This document shows positions 7,200 to 16,500 of a DNA stretch of 63,847 nucleotides, in pieces. Both the position numbers and the translations under genes were made by a program. Origin of the DNA: a virus; the IMG/VR virus record IMGVR_UViG_3300005832_000038, positions 1 through 63,847 of that record, one strand, 5' to 3'. Under the pieces are notes generated by a model, which saw only the letters and a list, made by a program, of their open reading frames with translations, searched no databases and was not told the origin of the DNA. The first letter of the stretch is position 1. The number at the start of each line of letters is the position of its first letter.

Positions 7200-7460
7200 A
7201 TGGTAGAAGTGCTTGAAAGTTTTAATACGGTTGAGTTTGCTTTTGTCGTGGGGTTGATAGCGGCGGTAATTGCTATCGCAATATTAAGTGTAGCAGTGAT
7301 AAGAAGAACGAAAGAATGCGATCAGGCGCAACAGGAAATAATAGAATTGCACGGGGAAATGGTAGCACTACGGGCAGAAGTATTTGCCTTGGAAACACTA
7401 ACGAGCACGCTTAAACGTGTGGTAAGGAGATTGGAGAATGCTAAAACACATCCGGGATGA
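7200..7460 (+). CDS. Single-pass membrane protein with coiled coil
   Basis: 86 residues. A transmembrane helix near residues 14-34 (FVVGLIAAVIAIAILSVAVI) is followed by RRTK and a long charged helix rich in Glu and Leu. This layout is seen in inner-membrane spanins and in other small phage membrane proteins. The lipoprotein at 1852 could in principle be an outer partner, but they are 5 kb apart. Confidence 0.5.
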   Translation: MVEVLESFNTVEFAFVVGLIAAVIAIAILSVAVIRRTKECDQAQQEIIELHGEMVALRAEVFALETLTSTLKRVVRRLENAKTHPG

Positions 7461-7866
7461 GTTACTTGGTATCGGGGCAGACTTTCACTTTCAGAAATAC
7501 GTAAGAATTTACGGAAATACTTTAGAGGTGAAACATCATTTAACCGCGACGTTTAGCGAAGATCCGAAAGAAGCAGAGTTTGAAGAGGTATTGAAGGCGT
7601 TGGAAGGGGGATTAATTGTGGAATCCCGTAGTGAGATATTAGATACGGCGTTAGAGATTCTCGTTGGGGGCATGGATCCACGGGTTAGGTTTACGCGGTA
7701 TGATGGAAACAGGCCGTTTATCTATTACGATAAATTGGATAATGAGCTAGTGATTAAGGCCTTGGATTACGAATCCGCGAACCGATATTTAAAGATGATA
7801 TTGCGAGAAGTGACAACGATTTCCGAAGAAGGTAATACCGTGGGTACGGAAATATTTACAGAATGA
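7438..7866 (+). CDS. Hypothetical protein upstream of terL
   Basis: 142 residues, alpha/beta mixture, no recognised domain. It overlaps the membrane gene by 23 nt and the terminase start by 4 nt (ATGA). Its place just before terL is where a small terminase often lies, but I see no helix-turn-helix and do not call it one. Confidence 0.5.
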   Translation: MLKHIRDELLGIGADFHFQKYVRIYGNTLEVKHHLTATFSEDPKEAEFEEVLKALEGGLIVESRSEILDTALEILVGGMDPRVRFTRYDGNRPFIYYDKLDNELVIKALDYESANRYLKMILREVTTISEEGNTVGTEIFTE

Positions 7867-10800
7867 CGCAGCGGGAGCAAATCCATGACGATAAACCTCT
7901 AAGGGTTCAGATTCCCCACGTTCGTATTCCGCCTAAAAAGCCAAAATTACTCGAAGAAAGTACTGAGCCTATCGAAACCCCGGTACAACCGACCGTCCCG
8001 AAAGTTGTCGGGGATATAATCGGGAAACAGCCTATAAATTGGGGTAAAACGACCGCTAAATTGACCAAAGTTAGTTGCGCGTTTACGGCCCAGGAATTGT
8101 TAATGGGGCCTTCCGAACCACCTTACAATGGGAAGTTTTTTATAGGGGATCACCATTTAGCGTGGGATGAACTAATAGCCAAGTACAATCGGTTATGCAT
8201 ACTCGCGCCCAGGGATCACGGGAAGTGCGTACGGGGAAACCATACGATAATAACCGGTAACGGCAGTCGGGTAAAAGCGCAAGACTGGCAAGGCGGCGAG
8301 TTATTGGCGTACGACGTTGAGCGAGCCCGGTACGTGGCCGTACATTGTCCGCCGGTAGTCGAAAACGGGGTAAAGCCTATCTTCGAAATTACGACGGCGA
8401 CGGGCCGCGTGTTGGGCGTCACCGAGGAACACCCATTACTTCAATACCACGGGTGGGTGCACGCAAAAGACATTAAGGTAGGGGATCGTGTCGCGGTAGT
8501 GAACGGTATCGGGGATTTGGGTAAAAGAAAATTAGAAAGCCCGTGGTTACTCGGATTACTCATAGGTGATGGTAGTTTTAGAGCTAAATCTACCGTATCG
8601 ATTACTACCACGTACGCATCGATATTAGAAAATCTAATAACAGAATGCGAAATTCGCGGTTGGCGTTTAACGGGTGAGGGGGTGCATTATCGGATACCAG
8701 TTAAAGGTGTGCCTCATGATAAAAGATGTGATGCGTGGTTAAAGGGGTTGGGTTTATGGGGTAAGCGATCTTCTGAAAAGTTTGTGCCAGAGCAAGTATT
8801 CGAGGCAAGGGATTCTGATATAGCCGAGTTTTTGGCGGGTTATTTTGATGCGGATGGCGGTATCGAAAGAGACGTTATTAAGGCGAGTAGTACGAGTCAC
8901 CAATTACTTAAAGACGTGCAAAGTCTCCTAGCTCGTTTAGGGATTATTTCAGTGGTACGCAAAAAGAAAAAATCCCAATACAAGGGGGAGCTTTACGCTT
9001 TTTTCGAATTAGCCATTAATAACGGGAGTACTGTCCAGTTTCACCGGTGTATTCCGTTGCGAAGTCATAAGGCGCTAGCGCTAATTGACTTGTTGCGGCG
9101 AAATGAGCAAAAAGATGTTTCCAGGGGGAAAAGTTTAAAGGGGCCTGTATTTTGGGATGAGGTGGTAAAGGTAGAAGTTAAACCATCGGAAATGACTTAC
9201 GCTATACAAGTACCGGAATACCATACGTATATATCCGAGGACGTTATAAATCATAATACGTTTTTCTTTGATTTCGCGTATCCGATTTGGAAAGCGATAA
9301 ACAATCCGGGGAAAGTCGGTTTTATATTCTCGGCGACGCAACCGATGGCCGAAAGAATTCTCGGGGATATAAAAGAGGAGTTGGAAAACAACCCGAAACT
9401 AAATTGGCTAGTACCGACTAAAAAGGAACATTGGAGGGTATCCAGTATTAAATGTAGTAACGGGCATAAGATTTACGCACGCGGACTGGGAACCAAAATT
9501 CGAGGGGCTCATCCAATTTGGATCGTAGTCGACGACGCTTTGTCAGACGATACGGCTTATAGCGAGTTAACGCGTAGGAAACAAATTGATTATTTCTATA
9601 CGGCTATAACCAATATGATTACGCCGGGTGGACAAATAATCGTGGTAGGCACCCCGTTCGCGAAAGAGGATTTATACGGGAAGTTAAAAAAGAATCGCGA
9701 GTATAAATTCGTTAAGTACCAGGCGCTAGACGAACGAGGTAAAGCGCTTTGGACTGAACGATATAGTAAGAAAGCGTTAGTGCAGCGTAAAAGGGAAATA
9801 GGTAGTATTCGATTTTCCCGTGAATTCCTTTGTTGTAAGGGAAATACATACGTGGAAACAATCGCCGGGCATGTACCGATTGAAAGCGTAAAAGTAGGTA
9901 CGTTGGTATTAACGCACAAAAATAGGTGGAAGAAAGTAACGCGTGTATTCGAAAGTGATTACTTCGGAAACTTAATACGGATAAAGGATGTTTTAGAAGT
10001 AACCCCGAATCATAACGTGCTCACCCAGGACGGTTGGATAGAGGCGGGTTATTTAACACCTACGGACTTTATAATGTATCCAACGGAACATGGCGAGGAT
10101 TGGATAGAGGTGGTGGATATACAAATAACGTTCCACGAGGGTAAAGTTTACAATTTGGAAGTAGAGGGGGATAATTCTTACATAGCGGATGGTATAGCCG
10201 TACATAATTGCAATCCGATAGATGATAGTTCTAGCTTCTTCCCGAAACGATTATTCCAGGGCGACCCCGTAGAACAATACGGGTTGACACTGGGAATGTC
10301 GAAAGAGTTTTGGGAGGATAAGGGTGTACAAATTTACATGGGCGTGGACTTCGCTATGAGCACGAGTATTCAGGCGGACTATTTAGTTGTTTGGGTAATG
10401 GGGAAAGATTCATTTGGAAATAGGTGGCTAATTGATATTCACAGGCATAAGGGTATGCCTTTTCAGGAGCAATTAAGCCTGATAAATGAGTTAGGGCGGA
10501 AGTACGATCCCGCGTTGATTTACCTCGAAAGTAATCAAATGCAGAGGATATTTGGAGATGAATTAATCAGGACAAGCGACTTGCCTATTACCAAATTTAC
10601 CACCGGAATACAGAAACACTCTTTAGAGAATGGTTTGCCAAGTTTGCGTATTCTCTTGGAAAACGGGAAATTCAGGATTCCGAGGGGGGATGCTAAGAGC
10701 GTGGAGGTGACAAACTTGTGGATCGAAGAGATGGCCAATTTTACCTTTGAAAACGGAAAGTTGTCGAGCGTTGGGGCGCATGATGACATGCCTATGGCCT

Positions 10801-11117
10801 GCTGGATCTGCAATGAGGCAATAAAGAAAGGGGGATTCGCGTTTTCGTTTGGCGACGCAGAAGGGGAACAAATGAGCAGCGAGGAAATCCTAGCCGAGCT
10901 TACGGAAGCCCGATCCGAGCTATTAGGGGGCAAGTTGAAACCGGAACCCGCCAAGGGGAACGGGAACGGGAAGGCGAAACCGGGGAACGGTTCGCAGACT
11001 GTGAAGACTCCGACCAACGGGAACGGGAAGGCGGCAATTAATAGTAATACGTCAGTCAATCTCGTAGACGACAATGATTTACTACATTCCTTGCCGAAAG
11101 TACTGCAATGGTATTAG
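7863..11117 (+). CDS. terL: Terminase large subunit with two inteins
   Basis: The precursor has 1084 residues and about 614 after removal of both inteins, which is normal for TerL. It pumps DNA into the prohead and cuts it. The ATPase P-loop is split: LAPRDHGK precedes intein 1 and TFFF follows it, giving RDHGKT. Walker B is IWIVVDDA. A C-terminal RNase H-like nuclease is shown by YMGVDFAMS (Asp), LIYLESNQ (Glu) and HDDMPMA (Asp). The tail is low-complexity Gly/Asn/Lys (GNGNGKAKPGNG). Intein 2 lies between the two enzymatic domains (SREFL | CNPIDD). Confidence 0.93.
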   Translation: MTQREQIHDDKPLRVQIPHVRIPPKKPKLLEESTEPIETPVQPTVPKVVGDIIGKQPINWGKTTAKLTKVSCAFTAQELLMGPSEPPYNGKFFIGDHHLAWDELIAKYNRLCILAPRDHGKCVRGNHTIITGNGSRVKAQDWQGGELLAYDVERARYVAVHCPPVVENGVKPIFEITTATGRVLGVTEEHPLLQYHGWVHAKDIKVGDRVAVVNGIGDLGKRKLESPWLLGLLIGDGSFRAKSTVSITTTYASILENLITECEIRGWRLTGEGVHYRIPVKGVPHDKRCDAWLKGLGLWGKRSSEKFVPEQVFEARDSDIAEFLAGYFDADGGIERDVIKASSTSHQLLKDVQSLLARLGIISVVRKKKKSQYKGELYAFFELAINNGSTVQFHRCIPLRSHKALALIDLLRRNEQKDVSRGKSLKGPVFWDEVVKVEVKPSEMTYAIQVPEYHTYISEDVINHNTFFFDFAYPIWKAINNPGKVGFIFSATQPMAERILGDIKEELENNPKLNWLVPTKKEHWRVSSIKCSNGHKIYARGLGTKIRGAHPIWIVVDDALSDDTAYSELTRRKQIDYFYTAITNMITPGGQIIVVGTPFAKEDLYGKLKKNREYKFVKYQALDERGKALWTERYSKKALVQRKREIGSIRFSREFLCCKGNTYVETIAGHVPIESVKVGTLVLTHKNRWKKVTRVFESDYFGNLIRIKDVLEVTPNHNVLTQDGWIEAGYLTPTDFIMYPTEHGEDWIEVVDIQITFHEGKVYNLEVEGDNSYIADGIAVHNCNPIDDSSSFFPKRLFQGDPVEQYGLTLGMSKEFWEDKGVQIYMGVDFAMSTSIQADYLVVWVMGKDSFGNRWLIDIHRHKGMPFQEQLSLINELGRKYDPALIYLESNQMQRIFGDELIRTSDLPITKFTTGIQKHSLENGLPSLRILLENGKFRIPRGDAKSVEVTNLWIEEMANFTFENGKLSSVGAHDDMPMACWICNEAIKKGGFAFSFGDAEGEQMSSEEILAELTEARSELLGGKLKPEPAKGNGNGKAKPGNGSQTVKTPTNGNGKAAINSNTSVNLVDDNDLLHSLPKVLQWY
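8226..9257 (+). mobile_element. Intein 1 in TerL with LAGLIDADG homing endonuclease
   Basis: 344 residues. It begins with Cys (CVRGNHTI, block A), has block B with T-x-x-H (VTEEHPLL), and ends VINHN before Thr as the +1 nucleophile. The central part carries two LAGLIDADG-type motifs (LLGLLIGDGSF and FLAGYFDADGGI), so it should encode a homing endonuclease. It splits the Walker A motif between Lys and Thr, so splicing is needed for a working packaging ATPase. Confidence 0.92.
9831..10208 (+). mobile_element. Intein 2 in TerL, mini-intein without endonuclease
   Basis: 126 residues. Blocks A (CCKGNTYVET), B (VTPNHNVLT) and F/G (ending IAVHN, then Cys +1) are all present with no room for an endonuclease. 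The first of the two Cys is taken as residue 1 because it gives the usual C-x-x-G-[DN]-T spacing and leaves the normal terminase extein SREFLCNPIDD. Confidence 0.88.
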
Positions 11118-11126
11118 GTTTCCCTT

Positions 11127-11178
11127 ATCGGTGGCCGTAGCAGTTAAGGGGTTCGCTCTCTCACTCTACGGCCCCGAT
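11127..11178 (+). promoter_or_regulatory. Inverted repeat after terL
   Basis: ATCGGTGGCCGTAG (11127-11140) pairs with CTACGGCCCCGAT (11166-11178) with one bulged T. The loop is 25 nt. No T-run follows, so it is more likely an RNA-processing or attenuating structure than a classic terminator. It fills most of the 84 nt gap between terL and the next gene. Confidence 0.4.
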
Positions 11179-11201
11179 ACCTTGAACAGGGAGCAAAATA
11201 A

Positions 11202-12260
11202 GTGCCATCGAACATAGTCAAACCAGGGCAAGAGGCGGCGTGGGAGCGGGCGAAAAAGAAAGCGGCCGAGCAGGGGCACGAAAAGGACTGGCCGTATATC
11301 GTCGCGATTTTCAAGAAAATGCGAAAGTCTTTTGCCAAGAGCGTGACATCCGGGAAAAAGAGGCCCGACGTGGGCGATGAATTCTTGTTGCGGCAAGCCA
11401 AGGCGGAAGCCAAGGCGCTAGGGCGCGGCGACGATTGGGCGTTTATCACGACGCTTTACCAGCGCATGAAAAAATCCCTGGTCAAGGGCTACGTGGTACC
11501 GGTACCGCACAACCAGGCGCGCACGCCGGGGCAAGTGCCTGGACGCGAGCGATTACCGCGGGAGTTGCGGCGATTGACGGACAAGCCTCCCGAGCTATCT
11601 CAGGCGCGGCTCGAGCGTTATGATGACATACCCGTGTTGCGGCCGGAAGCGGCGGTAAGGGGCCTAGGGTTCAACGCGCAAGAGGCGAGCAGGTGGGCGG
11701 GATTCATCGCTCAGACTGCGCGCACAGCGGCAAACGAATTGACTTTCCGACAAATAGCGCTCGACAAATTTCGAGAGGAAAAATTGCCCGTGGAGGTGAC
11801 CAAGGCGCTATTGCAACGAGGCCTCGCGTACTGGCGACAAATCCAAAAATCTTTCGTGTACGTGGAGGCTGTGACGGTTGACGAGTTGTCCAAGGCCGTG
11901 CCTCGAGGCGGGAAATACCATAGACGGGTTCCTAAGCCCGGAGGGGGTTACAATTACGTGTACGATGAGGCGAGTTACCAGAAACGCCAGGACGCCCATG
12001 TAGACGGCGAAGCGGCGAACGTAGCCTACGTTACGAACCAAGTTGTGAAGTGCGTACAGGCGGCGGGAGAGGGCGGATGTCGGCCGAGCGCGCTCAAACC
12101 CTTAGTCCAGAAATTTGGGGCGGATAAGGTGGCCAAAATTCTAGAAGACGGAGCGGGCGGGAAAATCAGTTTTAAGGGAGGAAAATTCAAGCTTAAGAAA
12201 GAGCCTGATAGCGATAAAGGGGGTAGCAGTGAAAAAATACAACGAGGACGAGGTAATTGA
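11202..12260 (+). CDS. Head-region protein with two N-terminal repeats and GGKY-type tag
   Basis: 352 residues from a GTG start with CAGGGAGC upstream. Residues about 13-44 and 62-93 are two copies of a helical motif (W/L-x-x-A-K..A...G....DW..I...F..M.KS). A tag-like segment near residues 225-258 (VDELSKAVPRGGKYHRRVP, then YNYVYDE) resembles segments in the neighbouring large proteins. The C-terminus is basic and looks helix-turn-helix-like. It may be an internal head or morphogenesis protein (inference from location between terL and portal). Confidence 0.6.
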   Translation: MPSNIVKPGQEAAWERAKKKAAEQGHEKDWPYIVAIFKKMRKSFAKSVTSGKKRPDVGDEFLLRQAKAEAKALGRGDDWAFITTLYQRMKKSLVKGYVVPVPHNQARTPGQVPGRERLPRELRRLTDKPPELSQARLERYDDIPVLRPEAAVRGLGFNAQEASRWAGFIAQTARTAANELTFRQIALDKFREEKLPVEVTKALLQRGLAYWRQIQKSFVYVEAVTVDELSKAVPRGGKYHRRVPKPGGGYNYVYDEASYQKRQDAHVDGEAANVAYVTNQVVKCVQAAGEGGCRPSALKPLVQKFGADKVAKILEDGAGGKISFKGGKFKLKKEPDSDKGGSSEKIQRGRGN

Positions 12261-12477
12261 TATTTCGGCGTGGGCTAATGCTGGGAGCAATCATTTATCG
12301 ATTGAAACGTCGGGCATGGATTATTTGTGCAGCAAAGCATTGGTAAGGGACGTGCAAAGAATGGCAAAAAAATATCCCGGAATACGCTTTCGGGTTGAGG
12401 CGTGGCGAGAAGGCTCTATGCGGGATATTCTTTCAAGACTGAGGGATCAAAAACCAGAGGCGGAAAATGATGATTAG
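12229..12477 (+). CDS. Hypothetical small protein
   Basis: 82 residues from a GTG with AAAGGGGG upstream. It overlaps the previous gene by 32 nt and the next by 11 nt. Mixed alpha/beta, no recognised domain. Confidence 0.5.
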   Translation: MKKYNEDEVIDISAWANAGSNHLSIETSGMDYLCSKALVRDVQRMAKKYPGIRFRVEAWREGSMRDILSRLRDQKPEAENDD

Positions 12478-13516
12478 AGAGCAATTCGTAATCCCAGTAA
12501 CGGCGTTGGATGAGTACCTCGAAAAAGCCGGGCCGCACAAGTACACTTCCAAGAAAATGGTTCAAGGAAAATGGGTTTACGAATATAAAGACGAGGCGGT
12601 AACACGCATCGCAAATTCTCTACTTGATTTTTTAGCCAATCCCAAACGTACCATAACCCTCGCGCAGGTATCGCGGTCATTTCGCCTCGATAAGGCGAAG
12701 GCGAAAGAGGTTATCGATACGTTGGCCAGGCAAGGCAATATTACTGGTTCTACTGAACCGGGCGGCGTGACCACGTATAAACGCAATCCCAGACAAAAGG
12801 CTGGTACCGAAAAGCCTAAGCTCGTGATCCCAGAAACACCAAAGCCCGAAGAGAAACCCGTTGAAAAGCCCCTAAAGACTGAATTGACTGAGAAGGAAAA
12901 GAAACAAGTCGATGAAAATAGATATAGGGGCAAGGCTGAATTACTTCGGTTATTCGAAAAGAAGGGGACGGTTTGGCTAGATCAACACCCTAATATTAAA
13001 CAATCTGATTTGACCGATATGGCAGTGAGCCATTACGTGGAAAGAGTAACCGATTTTGCGGGGGAAACAGCCGATGAAGGTTTTAGAGTTGGCTATCGGT
13101 TAACGGGTACAGGCGAACGAGCTATTAATAATATGAATAATGAGCAGCGCAAGGAACTACAAAAGCAGCAATACGAGCAAAAGAAAAAGAAAATTCCCCC
13201 TAAAAAAGATCAACCGAAATTAGCAAAAGAAGCGGTATTGAATTGGTTCCAACCACAAGGCCCGAATGTCGGTATAAACGCCGTGGGCATGACACAACAT
13301 TTTGCGTACAATCTCGGGTTGCATATACCCAGTGATACTATTTTATCGGCAATGAATAAGCTCGTGAAAGATGGGGTATTAACTCGGGAAGGTGAGGGGC
13401 ATACGGCGACGTTTAAAAAGGTAAAGCCGAAAACAAATAGCGATTATAAACCACAAAAGCAAGGCCAGTTGTCTTTCGAATTCAACAAGGCGCGATTCAT
13501 CGTAAAGGCGGGTTGA
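12467..13516 (+). CDS. Repeated winged-helix protein with N-terminal tag
   Basis: 349 residues. The N-terminus has the module seen in its neighbours (LDEYLEKAGPHKYTSKKMV, then GKWVYEYKDE). Winged-helix-like segments lie near 45-105, 150-215 and 255-325, each helix-rich and ending in a beta wing (for example TITLAQVSRSFRLDKAKAKE). They are separated by Lys/Pro/Glu-rich linkers. The C-terminus has QLSFEF, similar to a sliding-clamp-binding hexapeptide. Probably DNA-binding; location suggests packaging within the head, but this is inference. Confidence 0.6.
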   Translation: MMIREQFVIPVTALDEYLEKAGPHKYTSKKMVQGKWVYEYKDEAVTRIANSLLDFLANPKRTITLAQVSRSFRLDKAKAKEVIDTLARQGNITGSTEPGGVTTYKRNPRQKAGTEKPKLVIPETPKPEEKPVEKPLKTELTEKEKKQVDENRYRGKAELLRLFEKKGTVWLDQHPNIKQSDLTDMAVSHYVERVTDFAGETADEGFRVGYRLTGTGERAINNMNNEQRKELQKQQYEQKKKKIPPKKDQPKLAKEAVLNWFQPQGPNVGINAVGMTQHFAYNLGLHIPSDTILSAMNKLVKDGVLTREGEGHTATFKKVKPKTNSDYKPQKQGQLSFEFNKARFIVKAG

Positions 13517-13517
13517 G

Positions 13518-16500
13518 ATGACTATTGAAGCACTAGACGAGTTTGCGAAGGGCGGCCCGTACTACGGACCACGAGGCGGTAAATGGAAAGATCCACAACA
13601 CAAAATTCCATGGGATGACAAAGAGCCCAAAGGCGGGGGCAAAAAGGCCGCGGTAGATAAAAGCGTTAAGGCCTCTATTCTGGGCATGTTGTCGGAGCAT
13701 CGAGCTATTGATTTAACGAGGTTATCAGTATCCGACGCCGCGAAAAAGGCGATAAAAGAAGCGTTGCCAGCGTTGAAGGCCGAAGGACTAATAGAGGATG
13801 CTAAGATCCAAACGATGTCGGGTTCTATCCCAGGTTTTAAGTTAACTCCAAAGGGAGCTAAGGCGTCTCAAGGTCTGGACAAAGAAGTAAAAGAAGAGAA
13901 GAAACAGGCCGATCCCAGGCAGCTAGGCCTAGACTTTACCATACCGGCCAAGAAACCGGAGCCGAAACAAGAGCCCCAAACGAAAGCCGAAAAGGCTAAG
14001 GCGAATAAAGAAGCGAAGCTTCGCACAGCTATTTCGACGGAAGACGGGTTGAAAGAAGTGTTCGCCAAGTTTGCCTTGAAACGCGGCAATCAAAGTTTTT
14101 ACGCGGATGATCTCCCCAAATTGATAGGTGTGGCCAAAGAAGATAGCGCGGGATTGGTTCAAAAGTTGGAAGACAAGGGATTAATCACGAGCAAGAAATT
14201 TCAGATAGGCCCGAAAGGTAGCGCGCCCACGAAGCTTTACCAGGTAGCAGATAAAGGCCGGGAAGCGAGGGAGGATTATTTCACGGGAAAGACGTCGAAG
14301 CGAAAAGACAAAGAGGCCCCACAAAAGAGAACCAGCGTGCAAAACTATGCAATGGGGAGTTTGCTTGATCGGGACAATATGTCAGTTAATGCGTTGGTTA
14401 ACGCCTCGGGTAAATCCGAGGCGGAAATAAAAGAGGCCATGGGGGGATTGGTCAAGCAGGGTTTAGTAAAAGAGACGCAGGTTTCTACCGGTGGGAAGTA
14501 CAAAGATCCGGGATACGCGATAACAGATAAAGGGAAAAGTCAGTTAAAAGCCGAGCGCGAAAAAACTTATAAGAAAATGGAAACGGGACAAAAGCCCGCG
14601 GCGAAAAAACAAGAGGCCAGCGAGAAGCCAGTTTCGCCGGAACCGAAAGTGAGCACGCCTACTTATAGCGAGCTACGGGCGGGTAAATTGTTGGGGAAAG
14701 ATCCCGCTACCGGTAACGAATTTAAGCGTGTTGGGGATACGGTGTGGTCTGTTAGTAGTCATGGTATTACTAATAGGGGTTCCTATGCTGATTTTGAGAA
14801 ACAAGTGAAAGAGGGGAAGTATCATTCTCGGATTAAATTTACCGGTCTAGATGAGGGGGAAAAGAAAAAACAAGTACTCGAGAGTCCACAATACGACGTG
14901 GATTTCAGCGAGGGGTTTAAAGCGGGTAAGGCGGCCCACGATAAGGATCCGTATACCGATGCTTCGCACGCCAAGGCAGCCTATGAAAAGGTGAGCGGTA
15001 AACACGGTAGTTATTACGAAGACGGGTTCAAGGCGGCGATTGATCACAAAAGAGGCCTATACGCCGGGGATAATTTGAAGATTGCTCGACATTTGGGTTT
15101 GGTGCCTCCGCCTACTTTGGATTGGAAACCGGAAGACGAGCCCTTGAACATCCAAAAATCAATAGACACGCTCGATGACTTCGCGAAAGGTGGCCCTTAT
15201 TACGGGCCTCGAGGGGGGAAATGGGCAGATCCGCAGCACAAAATCCCGTGGCAAGAGTCAAAGAAGAAACCCAGTAAAAAGAAGCCTACGGAAAAGAAGC
15301 CCGAGAAAGAAACGTCATTGCGTCATTGGGTGTCCACAGTAGACGTGGGGTTGCCTGCCCAAACCATAAACAAGTACAAAGGCCCGAACGGATATACCCC
15401 AGAGCGTAAAAGGCTACATTCGGCGATTATCAGTAAATTTGTTGATCACGTTCCTAGCGTGCCTAGCGATCAAAGGCCTGTGGCTATCGTAATGATGGGA
15501 GGCGGGGGAGCTGGTAAAGGAACCATCGTGCGACACGTTATGGGCGATGAGCACGATTTCGTGAACGTCAATTCCGATGATTGCAAAGAGGAGTTGCCGG
15601 AATATCAGCAGGCCTTGGATCTCGGCAAGAAAGACGGGAAAACTATCAGCGCGAGGGACGCCGCATGGATGGCTCACGAAGAGAGTTCGGATATCGCCAA
15701 GGACATATTGCAAATAGCCATCGCAGATCGCAAAAATCTGATTATGGACGGCACGGGTTCAAATTCTGATAAGTATCAGGGCAAAATCCAAAAGCTCAAA
15801 GACGCCGGGTATCATGTGCGCGTAATGATGCCTCACATTTCGTTAGACGAGGCGAAGCGGCGCGCCGACATGCGGGCGGAGCGCTCAGGGCGCTATGTGC
15901 CCCACGAAATACTCGAACAGGCGCACCATTTAATCCCAGGCAATTTCGAAAAAATTGCGCGGACAGCCGATGAGTTTGCGTTGTTCGATAATTCGGGAAG
16001 GCCTCCAAGACCGGTTTGGTCGTTTAACGGGGAAAAGGAAACCGTGTTAGATCCTAAATTCGTAAACGATTTTAAGAAATTGGGGAAGGAAAGGCACGCC
16101 GTAGCACGCGCAAAAGGTTGGATGAAGTCATTACAGGAATGGCTTGAGATGAGAAAGGCGGAGGGGATGAAAGTGTCACTATCGATGGAAGACATGTTGA
16201 AACGAATGGAAACAAAGCGCGACGAGGTTTTAGATACCGCATCGATGCTCGACGATTTCGCGCCCGAAATGGAAAAGCATTTAGAGGACATGGCGAAAAA
16301 ATCAATGGGAGAAAACGAAATGAACGGAATAGACGCACTGGATGAGTTTGCGAAGGGTAACGGGGCCATGCCTTCGGGGGAGCCGAAACTAGGCGGTAAC
16401 GGGGAAGAACAAGGCGGCAAGCTCGCCGGGGTAGGAAAAACCGGGGGTTCGGGCGACTCGGCGAGCGGTCCGCCTATCGCCGCACCAAACCCCACGAAGG

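Noticed and set aside
7438-7866. Small terminase in the gene just upstream of terL
   Set aside because: No helix-turn-helix or oligomerisation pattern visible; position alone is not enough.
10535-11074. Minus-strand open frame of 179 codons opposite the end of terL
   Set aside because: Pro/Phe/Ser-rich shadow of the Gly/Asn/Lys tail; no motif.
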